Below are positions 20,342 to 33,431 of a stretch of 64,000 nt of DNA, one piece after another (position 1 is the first letter of the stretch; each line of letters begins with the position of its first letter). The translations under genes and the position numbers were made by a program. Under the pieces are notes generated by a model. That model was given only the letters and a program-made list of their open reading frames with translations. It was not told the DNA's origin and did no database searches. Source of the stretch: Trichinella spiralis (Eukaryota > Nematoda > Enoplea > Trichinellida > Trichinellidae); contig CM012955.1 in NCBI GenBank assembly GCA_000181795.3, positions 5,665,317 to 5,729,316 on the forward strand, read 5' to 3'.

Positions 20342-23300
20342 AATATATTTTCACCAACACATTCCATCATGAACGTGACAACGACGATGCATCGCCAGTA
20401 ACCTCATTAAAGCGGTCCTGTCGACTGCCCAAAAACGCATCCTGCATCATTTATTAACATTAATTGAAGAACATTTGTCAAGAAAAATTCTGCTGCAATA
20501 CATTGTCTAGTTGAAATAGTGAGAGAGAGCATCGTCCGTTGGCCCATTTCCATTGAATGAAAAAGTGTAGATTCGATTTTTCGTGTCGTCTAATTTTATT
20601 TGTTGAAAATTAATTTTCACACAACATCATTGCAACATTTTCATCAATCAACTCGAGTTTGAATTGAATTTTTCCAACGAAATTAATTTTCACCAAAAAT
20701 ACATTACATCCAACATAGCAACGTAGGACATGTTGAAAAGGGGAGGGGAATGGAATTGGATATTGGAACAAGAAAAAATTTTTTCCCCTCCCAACAATGG
20801 ACAAATTTTTCAAATGTTCGAGGGAAGGGGGGAAAAAAGGCAGGAAATCGATTGATTGACGGTGAACGTCGTCGACCCAGGCCAGATGCCAGCAAAGGAA
20901 GCTTTTTCGCTTTTGGCATTCTTTGATCAATGCTTCCTTCACGAGCGTGAAGCTGAACCGAAAGCGAAAATGATGAATGAATTCAGTTCGCCTTTGACAC
21001 ACAGACTAGCGGAGAAAAATATTCAAACATGCCTGCCAAATGGCAATCCACACGTGGCTTTTTCTTTTGTTTCCTTCATCTATGCCTTATTATATCTATT
21101 TGAACAAGTTGAAATTTATATTTAAAAAAACAAAACTATACATATATATGTAGTTTTTCTTTCTTTTTTTATAACTTATTTTTATAATTATAATAATAAT
21201 AATAATGTTGTTGAAAAATTTTGAATAAACAATGAGAAAACATCTCAAAAGATGAAGATGAATTGAATAAATTTGAAAGTAATTAGTTGAAAAGTAAAAA
21301 AATACCATTTAACTTTGATTATTATCAATTTTTTTTAACAGTTCGGCTACAATTTGATCAGGGTCATTGAGCTTTTTCCTATTTTCTGATTGTCCCGTAT
21401 TTGGTTGACCTGTAATTGTCGTTGTGTAATGCAAATTCTACAGCACATCCCAACCTAATTCATATACATCTGTATCATTATTTGTATGTGTAATAATTTA
21501 GTGATATTTTTCATTTTTCTTCTCACTTTTTACTAGTCTGAGAAATATGATTTTCTACTGCTACTACTACTAATTAATAATAATGATAATATTATATAAA
21601 AGATACTTGAAACAGGTAGAAGCTTGAGCTTGACTGCCAACTGACGCTAACCTTGCTGAGCAATGACCCAACCGAAGGCTTTTCTTCTTTTTTCTACAAC
21701 ATCTCCTCTTATGACCGTTTATCCTATTTGACCGACTGGGTCAATTTTTGACCATAGGATTAATATCGTTTGTTCTATTGTTTGGAAAAGTGTTTCCTTT
21801 TCTTTATATACAAAGCAGTTCTTTCTTTTTATAGCTCAGGAGATGAACAGATTTGCCCCAATCAACTGTAGCTTCTTCTTCTTCTTTTTCTCTTTCAACA
21901 AGCTTCTCATTTTCTTTATACACACATGTATTAGCGTGTGAGCGTATCACATGAACTTCTGGTAATATAATGTGGAAAAAAAAAGTATACGGGAACTTGC
22001 AAGCTGACCTGGATCGAATAGTAGCTGGAATATAATATAATATAATATAAGCAACAGCTGCTGCATGTCCATTACATCTGCTTTTTTGAACATGAGACAG
22101 GGAAAGCAAATTCAAACGATATTCATTTTTTAAAAAATATATTTTCAAAAAATTTAAATTAAGGAAAAATTTGCGTAAAATCAGTTTGCAAAAGTTTCCT
22201 CTCAGTTTCGATTGTTGACAATATTTTTCTTCCCTCTTTTTGAATAATGACCACCGTCGGATTGTTTTCGAAGAATAGCAGAAATTGGTCTTTTCACAAA
22301 TTTCGCCTAGTTTGAAAATTTGTGCGTAGAAAGTGAGTGATTTTTCAAAGATCCCTCCTTGTCAGCGGTGCGTGCAGTTGTTTGGAACATCGGCAACGGC
22401 TCGTCAGATATTGGCGAACAAACGGCGTTGAATAATGCGAGGGAAAATTTTGATAAATTAATTAATTAATAAACAACTCTGTGATTAAATATTAAAAATC
22501 TAATCATATGCAAATTTGGATGAAATGTGATTTGAATTTCAAAATTTGTTGATGAATATTTTTTGCGGAGGGGGGTTTTTTTTGTCGTCGTTCCAAGAAA
22601 AATTATTGGCAATCGATTGAGGAAGTTTTGCTTTTTTTTTGTTGTTGTTGTCGTGAAGCACAGTTGAAAAAGCTGCAAAATTGCATTTGGAATAAAAGTG
22701 ACAGAAAATCAAAAGCATATATTCTTCGACGAACGCAAATATTACGATTGTTTTTATTCAAATAACAAAATTCAATTTGCATATGATGAAATTGGGTTTA
22801 TTATTTGTTCAATGGCAACAAATTTGTGATGAAAAATTAATTCATCGCAACGACAGCAATTGATGCATATATATTCAAGCAAAAAAGATATATTGTAGAG
22901 CAAGATGTTTGTTTCGGCAAATTTCACAAGCATATTGCATATTGACTGTGGTATGTTTGTTGTTGCTTGTATGTATGCGTATCGTTTGCGATTGTTCAAA
23001 ATACAATTGATTGGAAAATTACATTCACGCGTTGATTGTACTTTGAAACATGAAAGCTGTTAAACATTGAATATTAATTATTCTTTTTTGACACTGCAGA
23101 GAAATTCAATTAAACAAATAAGCTTCATATTGTTATGCATTGATAATATGCAAAAATTATTTGAACTGCTGAAGTGAAATTTCATTCACAATTGGTTCAC
23201 ATTTGACCAAAAGAACTTATTTAATTTAATTAATCGAATGAAATTTATTCTCATGAACATCATCATTTCAATGTAACACTGCAGAGTGATATTATTTTCA

Positions 23301-25922
23301 AATCAAAATCAATTTTTCAACAAAATGAAAAATATTTTTGAAAAACAGTTTAAAATGAACATTTTTATCGATTAAGTTTTTGTGAGACATTGAAGATTAC
23401 TTTTTTACTTCAAAAAAGTATTTAAAACAAACATACAAATATAACAAACGCTATTCTTTTGTTCAATTAATCAATAAGTAAAACTATTTGTGCAAATGAT
23501 TGAGTTGGTTTTCAGAATCTTAATTAATCACAAAATTGACATTCGTTTCTTTCTTCTGCTGCAAAAGCGGCAACAAAAAGCACAAAATTTATATATATAT
23601 ATATGTATATATATCCGCTTCATTGAATTTCCATTGTATATATGAAATTACTGATGCATATTTGTGTTCGAATTTGCTTTTATCAAAAAATAAACAGGAA
23701 ACGCGATGCTAAAAATGTACTAATAATAGAAAAGTTGAAACGTTTTGCCCAATTTTTGAAAAGAAAAAATTTCAGGTGATTATTAATTACTGTTCGATTT
23801 CAATTGCGACTTGTCAGCTTGTCAACTTCAACCACCCGGCAGGCAGTACATCACTTTGCTTAAATCAATCAATATCTAATCTTTCCCAACTTCTTTTGTT
23901 TGCCATTTAGCCAAAAGCAACTTATATATATTTCTTTCAAAAAAGTTTCCAGTTAAAAAAATTATGCGCATCAATTGAACAATGGATTCAATTTCCACGT
24001 AGCACAATTCAACGCAGCGCAAGCGAATTCACCACCATTTTCCTCATTATTAATTAGCCCCTTTCTGCAAATACACAATTCAATCCTTGTACACTTTACG
24101 TAAACGCTAAAAATTACCATTATAGTACAATTAACTAATATGTTACCCTTTTTGTCACATGCCAACAAATTATTTGTAGTCAGCTAACTAACTAACTAAC
24201 CAACTGCACAAATTATACACTTCTTTGACTTTTCACAAATTCTTAATCATTGCTAATTAAGAAAAGTTTCGATACAAAAACTATTTACCAATAATCTAAA
24301 CATTTCTTAATAAAATGACAATTTAAGTAGAAAAAATACCCACAATGAAATAATTTACTTATATCATTACATTTCGTCAAGTGAATTTATTCATACAATT
24401 TTTATTGTTAAAAAATGACATGTCATTTTATGAACATTACATTTTAATTTCATTTCAACTATCATTTATTCAATATATAGTAAATTTTTGTATTTTTTTT
24501 AATATAAAACATTTTATTTTGTTCATTTTTCGACAAAATGAAATGTTTAATACTAAACAACTCTAAACACCGTTAATGATTTTCAAGTTTCAATATTTGA
24601 AATTTCAACAAGCGGGTAAATTTAGATGATGTATCGTAAGATTAAAATGTATTTCAAGTTATTCTCACGAGTTTCGGCCACTTTTTTGATGTAATTAAAT
24701 TGTAATGCAATTATTATAATTTGCAAAAAATTTTAATACTTCAATAACAAGAAGTATGCTTTTAATATTAATAAAACATTTTGAAAAATAATAAATGAAA
24801 TATGCAAATGTAAAAAAAGAACCATTTATTACTTAATTCATATTTGTAGAGTGCTTCATTGTTTCATATCAAAATGCCCAATTCGAAACAAGAAAAAGGG
24901 ATTTCAAAACATTTTTATAACATTTTTTGTTGAAATTGAATCTTTTCAAATTCAATAATCTATTGATATTGTAATATATTCAAATTTTATCCTTGAATAT
25001 GTATTAATTCAAAAACTAAATTACTGTAAAAAATTGAATAGAAAAAAAACGATTGTTTTTGTTTTGTCAAACTTTTACGTCTTATGATGTAATGTTTATG
25101 AATTTTAAGAGTGAATTTTATTGGGATTTGAGTTGAGTGAAATTTTCTTGTTAAACGTTTGTTGAAGATTAAATTTCTTTACAAAATAAAATGAATCTAA
25201 TAATAATAACATGTGAATGATATTTGGCAGAGTTTCATTTTTGGTATTTAATTACAGCGTCGGAATAAAGTAACGTTGCTGTTGATGCTTGTCCATTTGC
25301 ATGTCATTTAATAATTTGAACAATTTCTTTGCTCTTCTCAGATGTCTGGCCAGTTGTTGTTACCTTTGTTGTTCAGACGCAACACACTCGACACTTATTC
25401 TATTCGAAATCGAGTTAGTGGCTTGAGCCGTCCGTGCTTTAGCAGCGTCGAACTTTATAGATATAATCCGCATCTTGATCCGATCGGATGTGCTTGCAGT
25501 TGTGCACTCACTAAGCTGCTTTTAAAACTTTGTAGCTTATGAATTGAACTGCGTCGTCTTTGCTCCAAGTCGGCGCACCATTATCAAACCCACTAGTTAG
25601 ACTATTTTTGACGTTGGATTTTGAACACACGCTTGCCAGCCAAATTGCTGCCAGTGATTGGATGTTGCTGCGAAACGAGGAAAGTTCACAAAGGGTGTGT
25701 CCTTTATATGCATTTGGTTGGCAGTTGTTTGTCTGGTTTTTATCAAAAATCTCCAGCAACATAGTGCATATCTCGACTGCGAATTTATACGACCGCCATT
25801 AGAAAGCATCTTGGTGGTGCTAAATGCTAACTGTCTTGGCAATAGTCAGGTGTCAGTTTTGAAATTGCTAGTTAACTTTTCAGTTTCAATTTCTTGCGGA
25901 TGATCGAACTGCCACTTTTGAA

Positions 25923-28853
25923 ATGTGGCATTTCAGCGCTTCAACGATGATAAAATTGTCGCCGTTTTGCCATGTTCTTCTGATATCAGTAGCAGCAGCT
26001 TCAACTTGGATTACTTTGGAAGACGAAGCAGATGTTGAACCTTTGGATGAATCTTGCGGTGGATTCGACCGTGCTGAATCGCAGCTGATGGAATTTTCTA
26101 GCCCCAATTATCCGGCCGAATATCCGCCGAATATTATTTGCATTCGAAAAATCTGTGCACCGCCTGAAAACTCGGTTTACATAGACTTTCGAGGTAGCTT
26201 TTTTGAAATTGAAAGTCCACTGACTCCCGACTTTTGTCCTTTCGACTATTTGGAACTACGCAACGGACCGTATGGCTTCTCACAGCTAATCGGTCGATAT
26301 TGTGGTTTCGGCTTTCCGCCTTTGATCAGCGCAGATTCTGGATGCGTTTGGATGCAATTCCGTTCCGACGGCTCCCTCCAAGGGCGTGGCTTTAAAGCGG
26401 TTTATCATTTTGTCCAAGCAATAGGTCAGATTATGTTTTATTGATCAAAAAAAATTCATTCTACTTTTTGATTTTCAGTACACAAATTTCACCACAGTTC
26501 ACTTTTAGATTTTCAATCGAAAAAAACAGAAAAATCTCCCAGTAATTGTCGTGCTTGCTTTGAAAAATGGATTAAAATTAATTTTTTATTTTTAAATTTA
26601 TTCCAGAATGCGCATTTATCAATATTTTTGGGACGGAAACGGGAATGATCAATTCAGAAACAGTAAAAAAGCATTTTCGCAATCATTCGTCGGACAGTTT
26701 GGATTGTGTTTGGAAAATTAAAGGAAGCAACGACAAACACAAGGTATGATGGCTATCTTTTTCTACTTTCTATCTTGTATTACCAGAAGAAGGCTCGTAT
26801 GTTTTTTTTTGTTAATTTTTCTTTCGAGCATTCTGATGCATTCAATTTTCACTCATTTCAAATTTTGGATTTTCCCAAAACTCTTGATAATTTAGAGTAT
26901 TGTTTGATGCACATTGGATTTTATATTTTTCTACAACTCACTTGGCAACGACAAATTTGAACAAACAATCAATTGTGACCACCAAGTGAAAGCAGGAATC
27001 GATTCATATTTAATCAATTTTTGATCAGTTCAGTGCAAAACTATTTGCATATTCAAATATTGCAAAAGTTATCAGACGGCATTGGGAACTACAGTATGAT
27101 CAGTGTGGTTCACGTCATCAAGTAGGTAAAAGTGTAACAGTAAAATAGGTCTGTCCACTTGTGACAGAGACGAATGCACCAAGTGGTATTTTTAGCTGCT
27201 TTTCACCACTTTCATTTTCCAATTTGTAAATTAATTTCCATTTCAAAAATACATGAACAAAAAATACATTCAATTTGATGAAAGTTTATTTTCGATTTTC
27301 CTTTCCTCGTTGGTTGTTGTTCGTCTAAAATTTGAATTCCGTGTAAATTTTCTGATCAACAGCAAAATTTTCATTTAAAATGTTTTAAATTTTTTGGATT
27401 TTTTTGAATTTAAAAGTAGTTTTTCAATCATTGAATCAATTCATTATTCCAAAAAACACGCAACATTGTTAGTCAAGTCAGCAATTTAAGGCTTCAAGGA
27501 AAATGTTTCAAATATTCAATTTTTCTTTTTGAAATTGAGAATATATTTATTGAAAAATTTATGATTATTCTTTATAATAATAATAATAATAACAATAATG
27601 AAGTGTTGATTTTCAGCTGCGGCTTATATTTTCCGTCTTCAGTTTGGCATTTCCAAATGAATGCGAATTGAATTTTATCGAAATTTACCTCAGTCATACG
27701 GACAATTCTCACATGTCGAAACGCCTGTGCGGCACTTCTGCATCAGGAATGGATTTAGATTCAAATGTGGCTCATGTTCGTTTATTTTTACACCAACTCT
27801 CCATCGCTGATACAGTAGTTGAAATTTTGTATTATGCATATTTGAAAAGTGAGAAATTGCATCAAAAAGTATCAATTAAAACAGTTTTCATTTTCAGATT
27901 CGCAATGCCCCAAAAATTACTTTTCTTGTGGTGATAGCACTTGCATTCCGTATGCTTTGGTGTGCAATGGAAGATCCGACTGTACATCCGACTTCGATGA
28001 AACAAACTGCATTGAAGGTAAATAAAATGTTGGAGCTTTTAGTGTTTTTTGTTTTTCTTTTCGTAAATAGTGAATTGTAGTTTCTCTTTTGATTGGTTTA
28101 AATAAATTTAAATTTTCAGAAGTGACTTACAAGATGAAATTTACAAATAGTCCATATTTGGCTGTTTTTATTGTATTCATGGCGACTCTTGTAATAATAA
28201 GTGTTGGAAGCATTTTGTGGCAGTTGAGCAAATGTTGTCGAAAGAAAGTTGAAAGGTCGACTGAAGAAGACCAATCCAACGGTGCTAATAGTGCACTGAC
28301 TGATGCAAAACCAAAAACTGAAGATTCACTTACAAATGAATTGAAGCTGAAGTTGGATGCTTGTAATCCAATAGCTGAATCACCTTATTCAACAAAAAAA
28401 CATTGTCAACCGTCACTTGAAGACAATACTGGTATTAGTTCAACCGACATTGCCCTGCTGCATCCTAGAACTAAATTTGCCTTGAGAAATCACGTTTCCT
28501 TTAGTCAAGACGTACGCGGATGGCGTCTCAAGCCTTCAAAGCAGATTTTCAATGACCAGTCCATTCCAACAACATCTCAGCAGTCCGCTGTCAGATTGAA
28601 TGCAGAACCATTATTTACTGTCCACGATTCAAATTTACAGTTTCCATTGTCCACTTCCAAATTTCGCATACCCAGACCAAAGCCAATTTTACTTTCTACT
28701 TTCCAATTGCCTGCCTATTCCAGCAGTGCAAGGACGGATGCATCAACCAATGCGTCCAGTTCAGTGGATTCACCCTTTGCTCAAGATTCAACGAATACGG
28801 GTTCGTCGGGTGAAATTTCAATTAATTCAGAACCATGTGAAATGATCGTCTGA
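25923..28853 (+). CDS. neto-like: Neto/SOL-2-type protein: two CUB domains, LDLa, one TM
   Basis: Five exons in phase: 25923-26424, 26607-26743, 27617-27848, 27898-28017, 28120-28853 (574 residues). A signal peptide (about 1-28; Met9 is an alternative start) precedes CUB1 (about 44-163), CUB2 (about 168-288, split over exons 2-3) and a six-cysteine LDL-receptor class A domain (about 293-331, FSCGDSTCIPYALVCNGRSD with the calcium-binding acidic tail) encoded mostly by exon 4. A membrane helix (about 344-365) and a Ser/Thr-rich cytoplasmic tail of about 200 residues follow. CUB-CUB-LDLa-TM is the arrangement of vertebrate NETO1/2, fly Neto and nematode SOL-2, auxiliary subunits of ionotropic glutamate receptors, so that is the likely role. 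LEV-10 has more CUB domains. Acceptors are ATTCCAG or TTTTCAG. The gene is convergent with the Ly6 gene downstream. Confidence 0.88.
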
Positions 28854-29119
28854 GTAAATTGCACTCGAAAACTTATCTTTACCTACACATACGATTATCT
28901 ATCTATACATATATATATATATTTGTGTTTTTGTGTATTTTTTTTCAAACTTAATGTATAAAATTAATTAAAAGTTATTATTGTTCTGAAATATTAATAT
29001 GATAGCTTCAATTAAGCAGCATTCTGCATAACGCTCATGCAATACTTTAATTAATTGTGCCTGAAATATTTAATATCATTTCGAGATAAGAGATTTTGAA
29101 TTGCACAGTTGAATTGTTT

Positions 29120-29125
29120 AATAAA
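29120..29125 (+). terminator. Candidate polyA signal AATAAA for the Neto-like gene
   Basis: First clear AATAAA after the stop at 28853, within a run of overlapping AATAAA copies. The 270-base distance is plausible for a 3' UTR. Confidence 0.4.
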
Positions 29126-29318
29126 TAATAAATTATTGGAAATAAATAAAATTACTACAAATAAGCTTTAATATAATTGTTTTAGGAAAATGCTTTCAAC
29201 AAATGAAAATTAAAATTTTTCAATAAACAAATTTCTCCAAAGCAAAGCTTAGTACGTGTTGGACAGCTAGCCTTCAGATGAGGTTGTAAAATTGCACCCG
29301 ACTCTGAGATCAGTACTG

Positions 29319-29343
29319 CTACTACTACTACTACTACTACTAC
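29319..29343. repeat. (CTA)8 microsatellite
   Basis: About eight perfect CTA/TAC units between two convergent genes. Confidence 0.9.
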
Positions 29344-29657
29344 ACAATATGTAAGCATTAATCTTCGTGTTCACTACTTGCAGCACGTGATTTGGAAGTG
29401 CATAACGTTTCAACTGCTCTTATTACGTTTTGGCTGTTTTCATAACGTTGAAGTAGTTTAGATTTTCAAGTTACCTTGTCAGAAGAGAAATCTATATTGA
29501 AATTTACATAGTTTATTGATGTCTTATTATTTATTGTCTGGAAAATATCACTTTTAAATGTCGTCTGTTGTCATGGTTTGTTCTCTGTTTGGCTGTAATA
29601 TTGAAAGTATCTATGTAAAGGAATTTTTAGTCAATTTTGAATTTAGCTTCGAAAACA

Positions 29658-30485
29658 CTAAATGACGATTTGCATTGAACTACTGATCGCAAATAAGATT
29701 ATACATAAAATTACAAGTGTCAAGGAACTTCGAACTGTTGAAGAAGAAGAGAAGAACTCTTGAGAACTCCAGCTGTTGCATTTTGAAGTGTTACAGCAGC
29801 TATCACAGGTTAGCACAGTAATGCCATATCCTTTTCTAGAACACCTTGGATTACAGTTTGCCGAACAATCCCGAATCACTTCAGTTAAAATTCCATTTAC
29901 CAATTTTACAGTAGCCTAAAAGGGAAAGTACATTTTTATTTTTATTGTTCCAATTCTATCAAGTAATTACTTTGCATGCTGTTTCTTTAAGCGTGCATTC
30001 CCTTTGATTGTACGTGTCATTGCGCTCCAGTTTCAAACAGTCAATACTTGACTCATCAGATATTTTTTTGTACGAATGAACACAATAATGGCATTGTAGT
30101 GCAAATACGGTGAGATAGAATGCTGAAATGATTTCAAGCTTAAATTTGAGTATACAGCTTTTGAAAATAATGAAGTGAATATGCGAACATGTTCCAAATT
30201 TGACATTTTACTTTTCTCTTTTAAATCACCATCAATAAATTAGCTTTTAATAACTTTTCTGAAAAATAAAAATGTAGTTCATTTTCTTAACAAAAGATTT
30301 TAAATTTAATTTAATTTAAAAATTCACTTATGCTTACTATATTAGTGTTGAATTTCAGATTTTGTAAAATTACAATTATTTGAAACTTCAAACAAACAAG
30401 CGTGGATTAGGTAAAGATAAAAACAAAAGAAATGGGAAATGGAACACTTACCTGACAGTGAAATTATCCTTAGCCAAATAGTCAT
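29658..30485 (-). CDS. Ly6/three-finger (uPAR-like) GPI-anchored protein
   Basis: Three exons in phase: 30485-30452, 30122-29971, 29915-29658 (147 residues). Donors are GTAAGTG and GTAATT; acceptors are ATTTCAG and CTTTTAG. Exon 1 and the start of exon 2 encode a signal peptide ending before LQCHYC, the classic Ly6 entry (Cys-x-x-Cys). Further cysteines (DC, ECTLKETAC, RDCSANC, RC) lead to TCDSCCNTSKCN, the CC-x4-CN ending of three-finger domains. A Ser-rich stretch and a hydrophobic C-terminus look like a GPI-attachment signal. Such proteins sit on the outer face of the plasma membrane, and many modulate ion channels or receptors; the partner here is unknown. A minus-strand AATAAA lies at 29530-29535. 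Exon 1 codes for only 11 residues plus one base. Confidence 0.85.
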
Positions 30486-31005
30486 TACAATTTGAATTTG
30501 ACGTGAACATACATTTCAAGACAGAATGTTCACAGATAGTAATTAATCGAATTATGCTCACGCTAGTCTATTATTCTCTATTATGAATGGATAAGCTTTA
30601 CCTCCTGCCTGCTTCTCAGTTGAAAGAACTAATTTAATAACAATAATTTCTTTTCGTTTTATTTTAAAATCATCGACTGAAATGTTTAAATTCTTTCCGA
30701 AATCATCATTTTTGTATTGTGTCAGAAAAAAACAGTATGATCCATTCTAAAGTAAATTTATTGCAATTTCTCACAAATAATAAACGCTAAAACTTTGCAA
30801 CTAGTTAACACTTAATGATTTCTGTAATAAATGTAATTAACAAAGCTACAAAACAATTCTTTAACTATTTGACAAATGCTGCTCGAAAGTCAAGTCAAAA
30901 CTGCGGATAACAATATAGCTTGTAAAATTTGCTGACAAGTATTATAATGACTAGAATATGCAGAAAAAATTGAAAAAAGAAGAAAACAAAAAAAATATAT
31001 ATATA

Positions 31006-32615
31006 TTATAAAGTGGTCTGGTAACGAAGTTTTCCAACTCCTGGAAGACCTGGAGAGCCCTCTGATCTGTACCAAACGCGGTAGGTAAAATACCAACAGC
31101 AAACAGCAATCACGGTTCCGGCAAATTTTTGCGCCAACGAATGAAAATAAAGAACAGTAACAATCAGCATCACTTCCCAAAGAAAGTTAAGCATAGTTGT
31201 GCAGACGAAAAACAGTCGAATCCAAGATGTACAACGGCCGTATTCAATTTTGCAAAATTCAACTTCTGCATCGTTCAAATGTGCTAATTCTACAGAATCA
31301 CGATTGTTGGAATCAAGCGCATATTTTATGTGATCCCAATATTTGAAAACTCTCAATTCTTCCGCCATAAGAAGGCAACAGTAGATAAGAAGAAAACAAT
31401 GTCCAGATACGTCGAAAGAAAGCCAACGCCCGCCATTCATAAGACAGAGCTGCTTTTCAGCATAGCTTTTCTTTGTACAAAATCCAGTGCGTTTTTCAAC
31501 GTGAACAAACATTGTTACGCAAAACCACCAAATAAAAGTCGAAATTATCATACGAAAAAAATGCGTTAACACATGTCGCAGATTTCCAATTGTATAAACG
31601 TAAGAGGTTAGAACAATAAATGTTCCCAAAAAAGTAAATACCCATGCCCAACCCCATTTCACAAAATATAAATTAAATATATTATCTTTTCGCACAAAGT
31701 AATGCCAACGTGATAAAGGACGCAAATCAGCAATTATTGAAGCTAACATAACGAATACTACATAAATTATTGCTCGCTTTTCAGCAGGAAACAACATGTA
31801 GTTTCGAAATAGGTGAAGCATCATTGACGTGAAAATGCTTCCAAGACTTTCTGGAGGAGGAAGTGTACGCCTCGCAGGTGTTGATGATTCATTAATGCCA
31901 CTGCTATTGAATATCACATCGTTTTCTCTAATTCGACCCTGTAGTAAAAACGTAAAATCAAAAATAATATATAAAATTATATCTGATATAATTATGTTTA
32001 AAATTTGATTAGATTTGACTCATTAAATAACAATTTAAAAAATACTTCTTGAAATACTATAATATAATATACAGTAATATAAGCATACTGTAATGTAGGC
32101 AACATTTTAAGTAAAATTAAAAGCATAAAATAAACGATTTTGAGAAAACAAGTATATGAAATTTAGTAAAAAGACAAATTTGTATAAATTCCAGAAAAAA
32201 TTAATGTCTTGAAACGTTAAAAATGCGATATTCAGAGTTCAGGATAAAATGAGTCTGCCATAAACAGACGAGAGAACTGCAAAAAGCAAAGTAAAACATA
32301 TTATACTGCGATTTAATTTATTATTCTTGTATAAATATAAAAAATGACACTAAATTTCATATGCAACAACAAATAAACATAAATGAGCATAAAATGGAAA
32401 AACATAGTTAAGTGAAGATGGAAAAGTAAAATAATTTCATGCCTGTATAGAAATTTATTTCATGATTTTATAAAACAAATGCCACAAATAAATTAACTGA
32501 AACTTCTGAAAAAACGCTTGAAATTGAAAAGAAATGTCGCAATACAATGCACATAATATTAAAATATGCTTGCCTGGTTAAGAGAAGAAAAATTGCTTGA
32601 ACGACGTGTTGACAT
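31006..32615 (-). CDS. FITM2-like: FIT-family protein (fat storage-inducing transmembrane, FITM2-like)
   Basis: Two exons: 32615-32574 (14 codons from an ATG) and 31938-31006, giving 324 residues. The intron begins AG|GCAAG and ends CTACAG, a GC-AG intron; the join keeps phase. The protein has about six hydrophobic segments. The family signatures are present: FDVSGHCFLLIY (His about 194) and LYFHSLAQKFAG (His about 280), the two histidines of the lipid-phosphatase-like active site, and a C-terminal SPGLPG. FIT proteins act in the ER membrane in lipid-droplet biogenesis, with acyl-CoA diphosphatase activity reported for FITM2. The spacing between the two histidines (about 86) is larger than I recall for the human protein (about 59), so the intervening loop is expanded. 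Exon 2 identity is firm; exon 1 is less certain. Confidence 0.85.
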
Positions 32616-33431
32616 TAGCAAAACCAAAGTGATGTAAAAAAATGAATTTCTGAATGATTTCAAAATGTCGACCAGATATAAATATTGTAAATTTGCGGTA
32701 GTATTTTTTAATTTTAATGAAAATTAAGTTTAACATGAAAATAAGTGCAAGTGCAAATTAAACACAAAATATATAATTTAACAGATTTCTATTCCATCAG
32801 TTAATTATGCATCAGGAATATGAAGAAAGATATTCATAAGAGAGTAGAAAGAGAAAAGGCGCTGTTTTCAACACGCAATTCAAATTCGTGAGAATATTGA
32901 ATTTAGCACCATTACGTGTACCAGTATCTTTAAGAATTGCCATTTAATTAACATTTTAAAATAGATTCATTAAAATTTATTACATACACATATATTTCCT
33001 GCTAACTACGAAACACCGGCATTCTGCATTTAGTTAGAACCTGCCTTTCAGTAAGTACAGCATGAGGTGTGTGTGAATTGTTTTGCAGTGTTGTTGATTG
33101 ATTCATAGCTGAACATTTGCTGCAGTGGTCATAATGTTGCTGATCAGTTTATTATAAAATTAATATATTCACAATAACTGTACTGCATTGACACATTATC
33201 TTTTAGTTTTTGATTCTACTTTTTCGTTTGAAAAATGTCATAGGCCATTTTTCGAAGTGAAATCAATACAAAGTGACAAAAATGGGAAAGTTCTGAAAAA
33301 TGTTTGATGCTCTCAGTTTGATAAACACAGTAAACTGCGGAAAATAAAACAAATAAACAAACAAACAGATTAATAAATTGTCAGTGGCCGAGGATATTAG
33401 TTCTTTTGTTGCTGTTCAGTTTAATAATAAA

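Larger units (their letters stand above)
18622..25922. other. Long gene-poor stretch, no gene recognised
   Basis: Over 7 kb without a recognisable protein or RNA gene. It may include 3' UTR or later exons of the Frizzled gene, and 5' UTR of the Neto-like gene near 25300-25920. It is AT-rich with several microsatellites (listed separately), a G-rich tract near 20308, and a slightly GC-richer block at 18860-19130 that I could not identify. Confidence 0.45.
28854..29657. other. Intergenic space between convergent Neto-like and Ly6 genes
   Basis: Holds the 3' UTRs of both genes, a TAC microsatellite and polyA signals for each strand (29120-29125 plus; 29530-29535 minus). No additional gene seen. 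Confidence 0.6.

Noticed and set aside
25342-25542. Open frame upstream of the Neto-like gene
   Set aside because: Not needed for the signal peptide, no family pattern, likely 5' flank or UTR.
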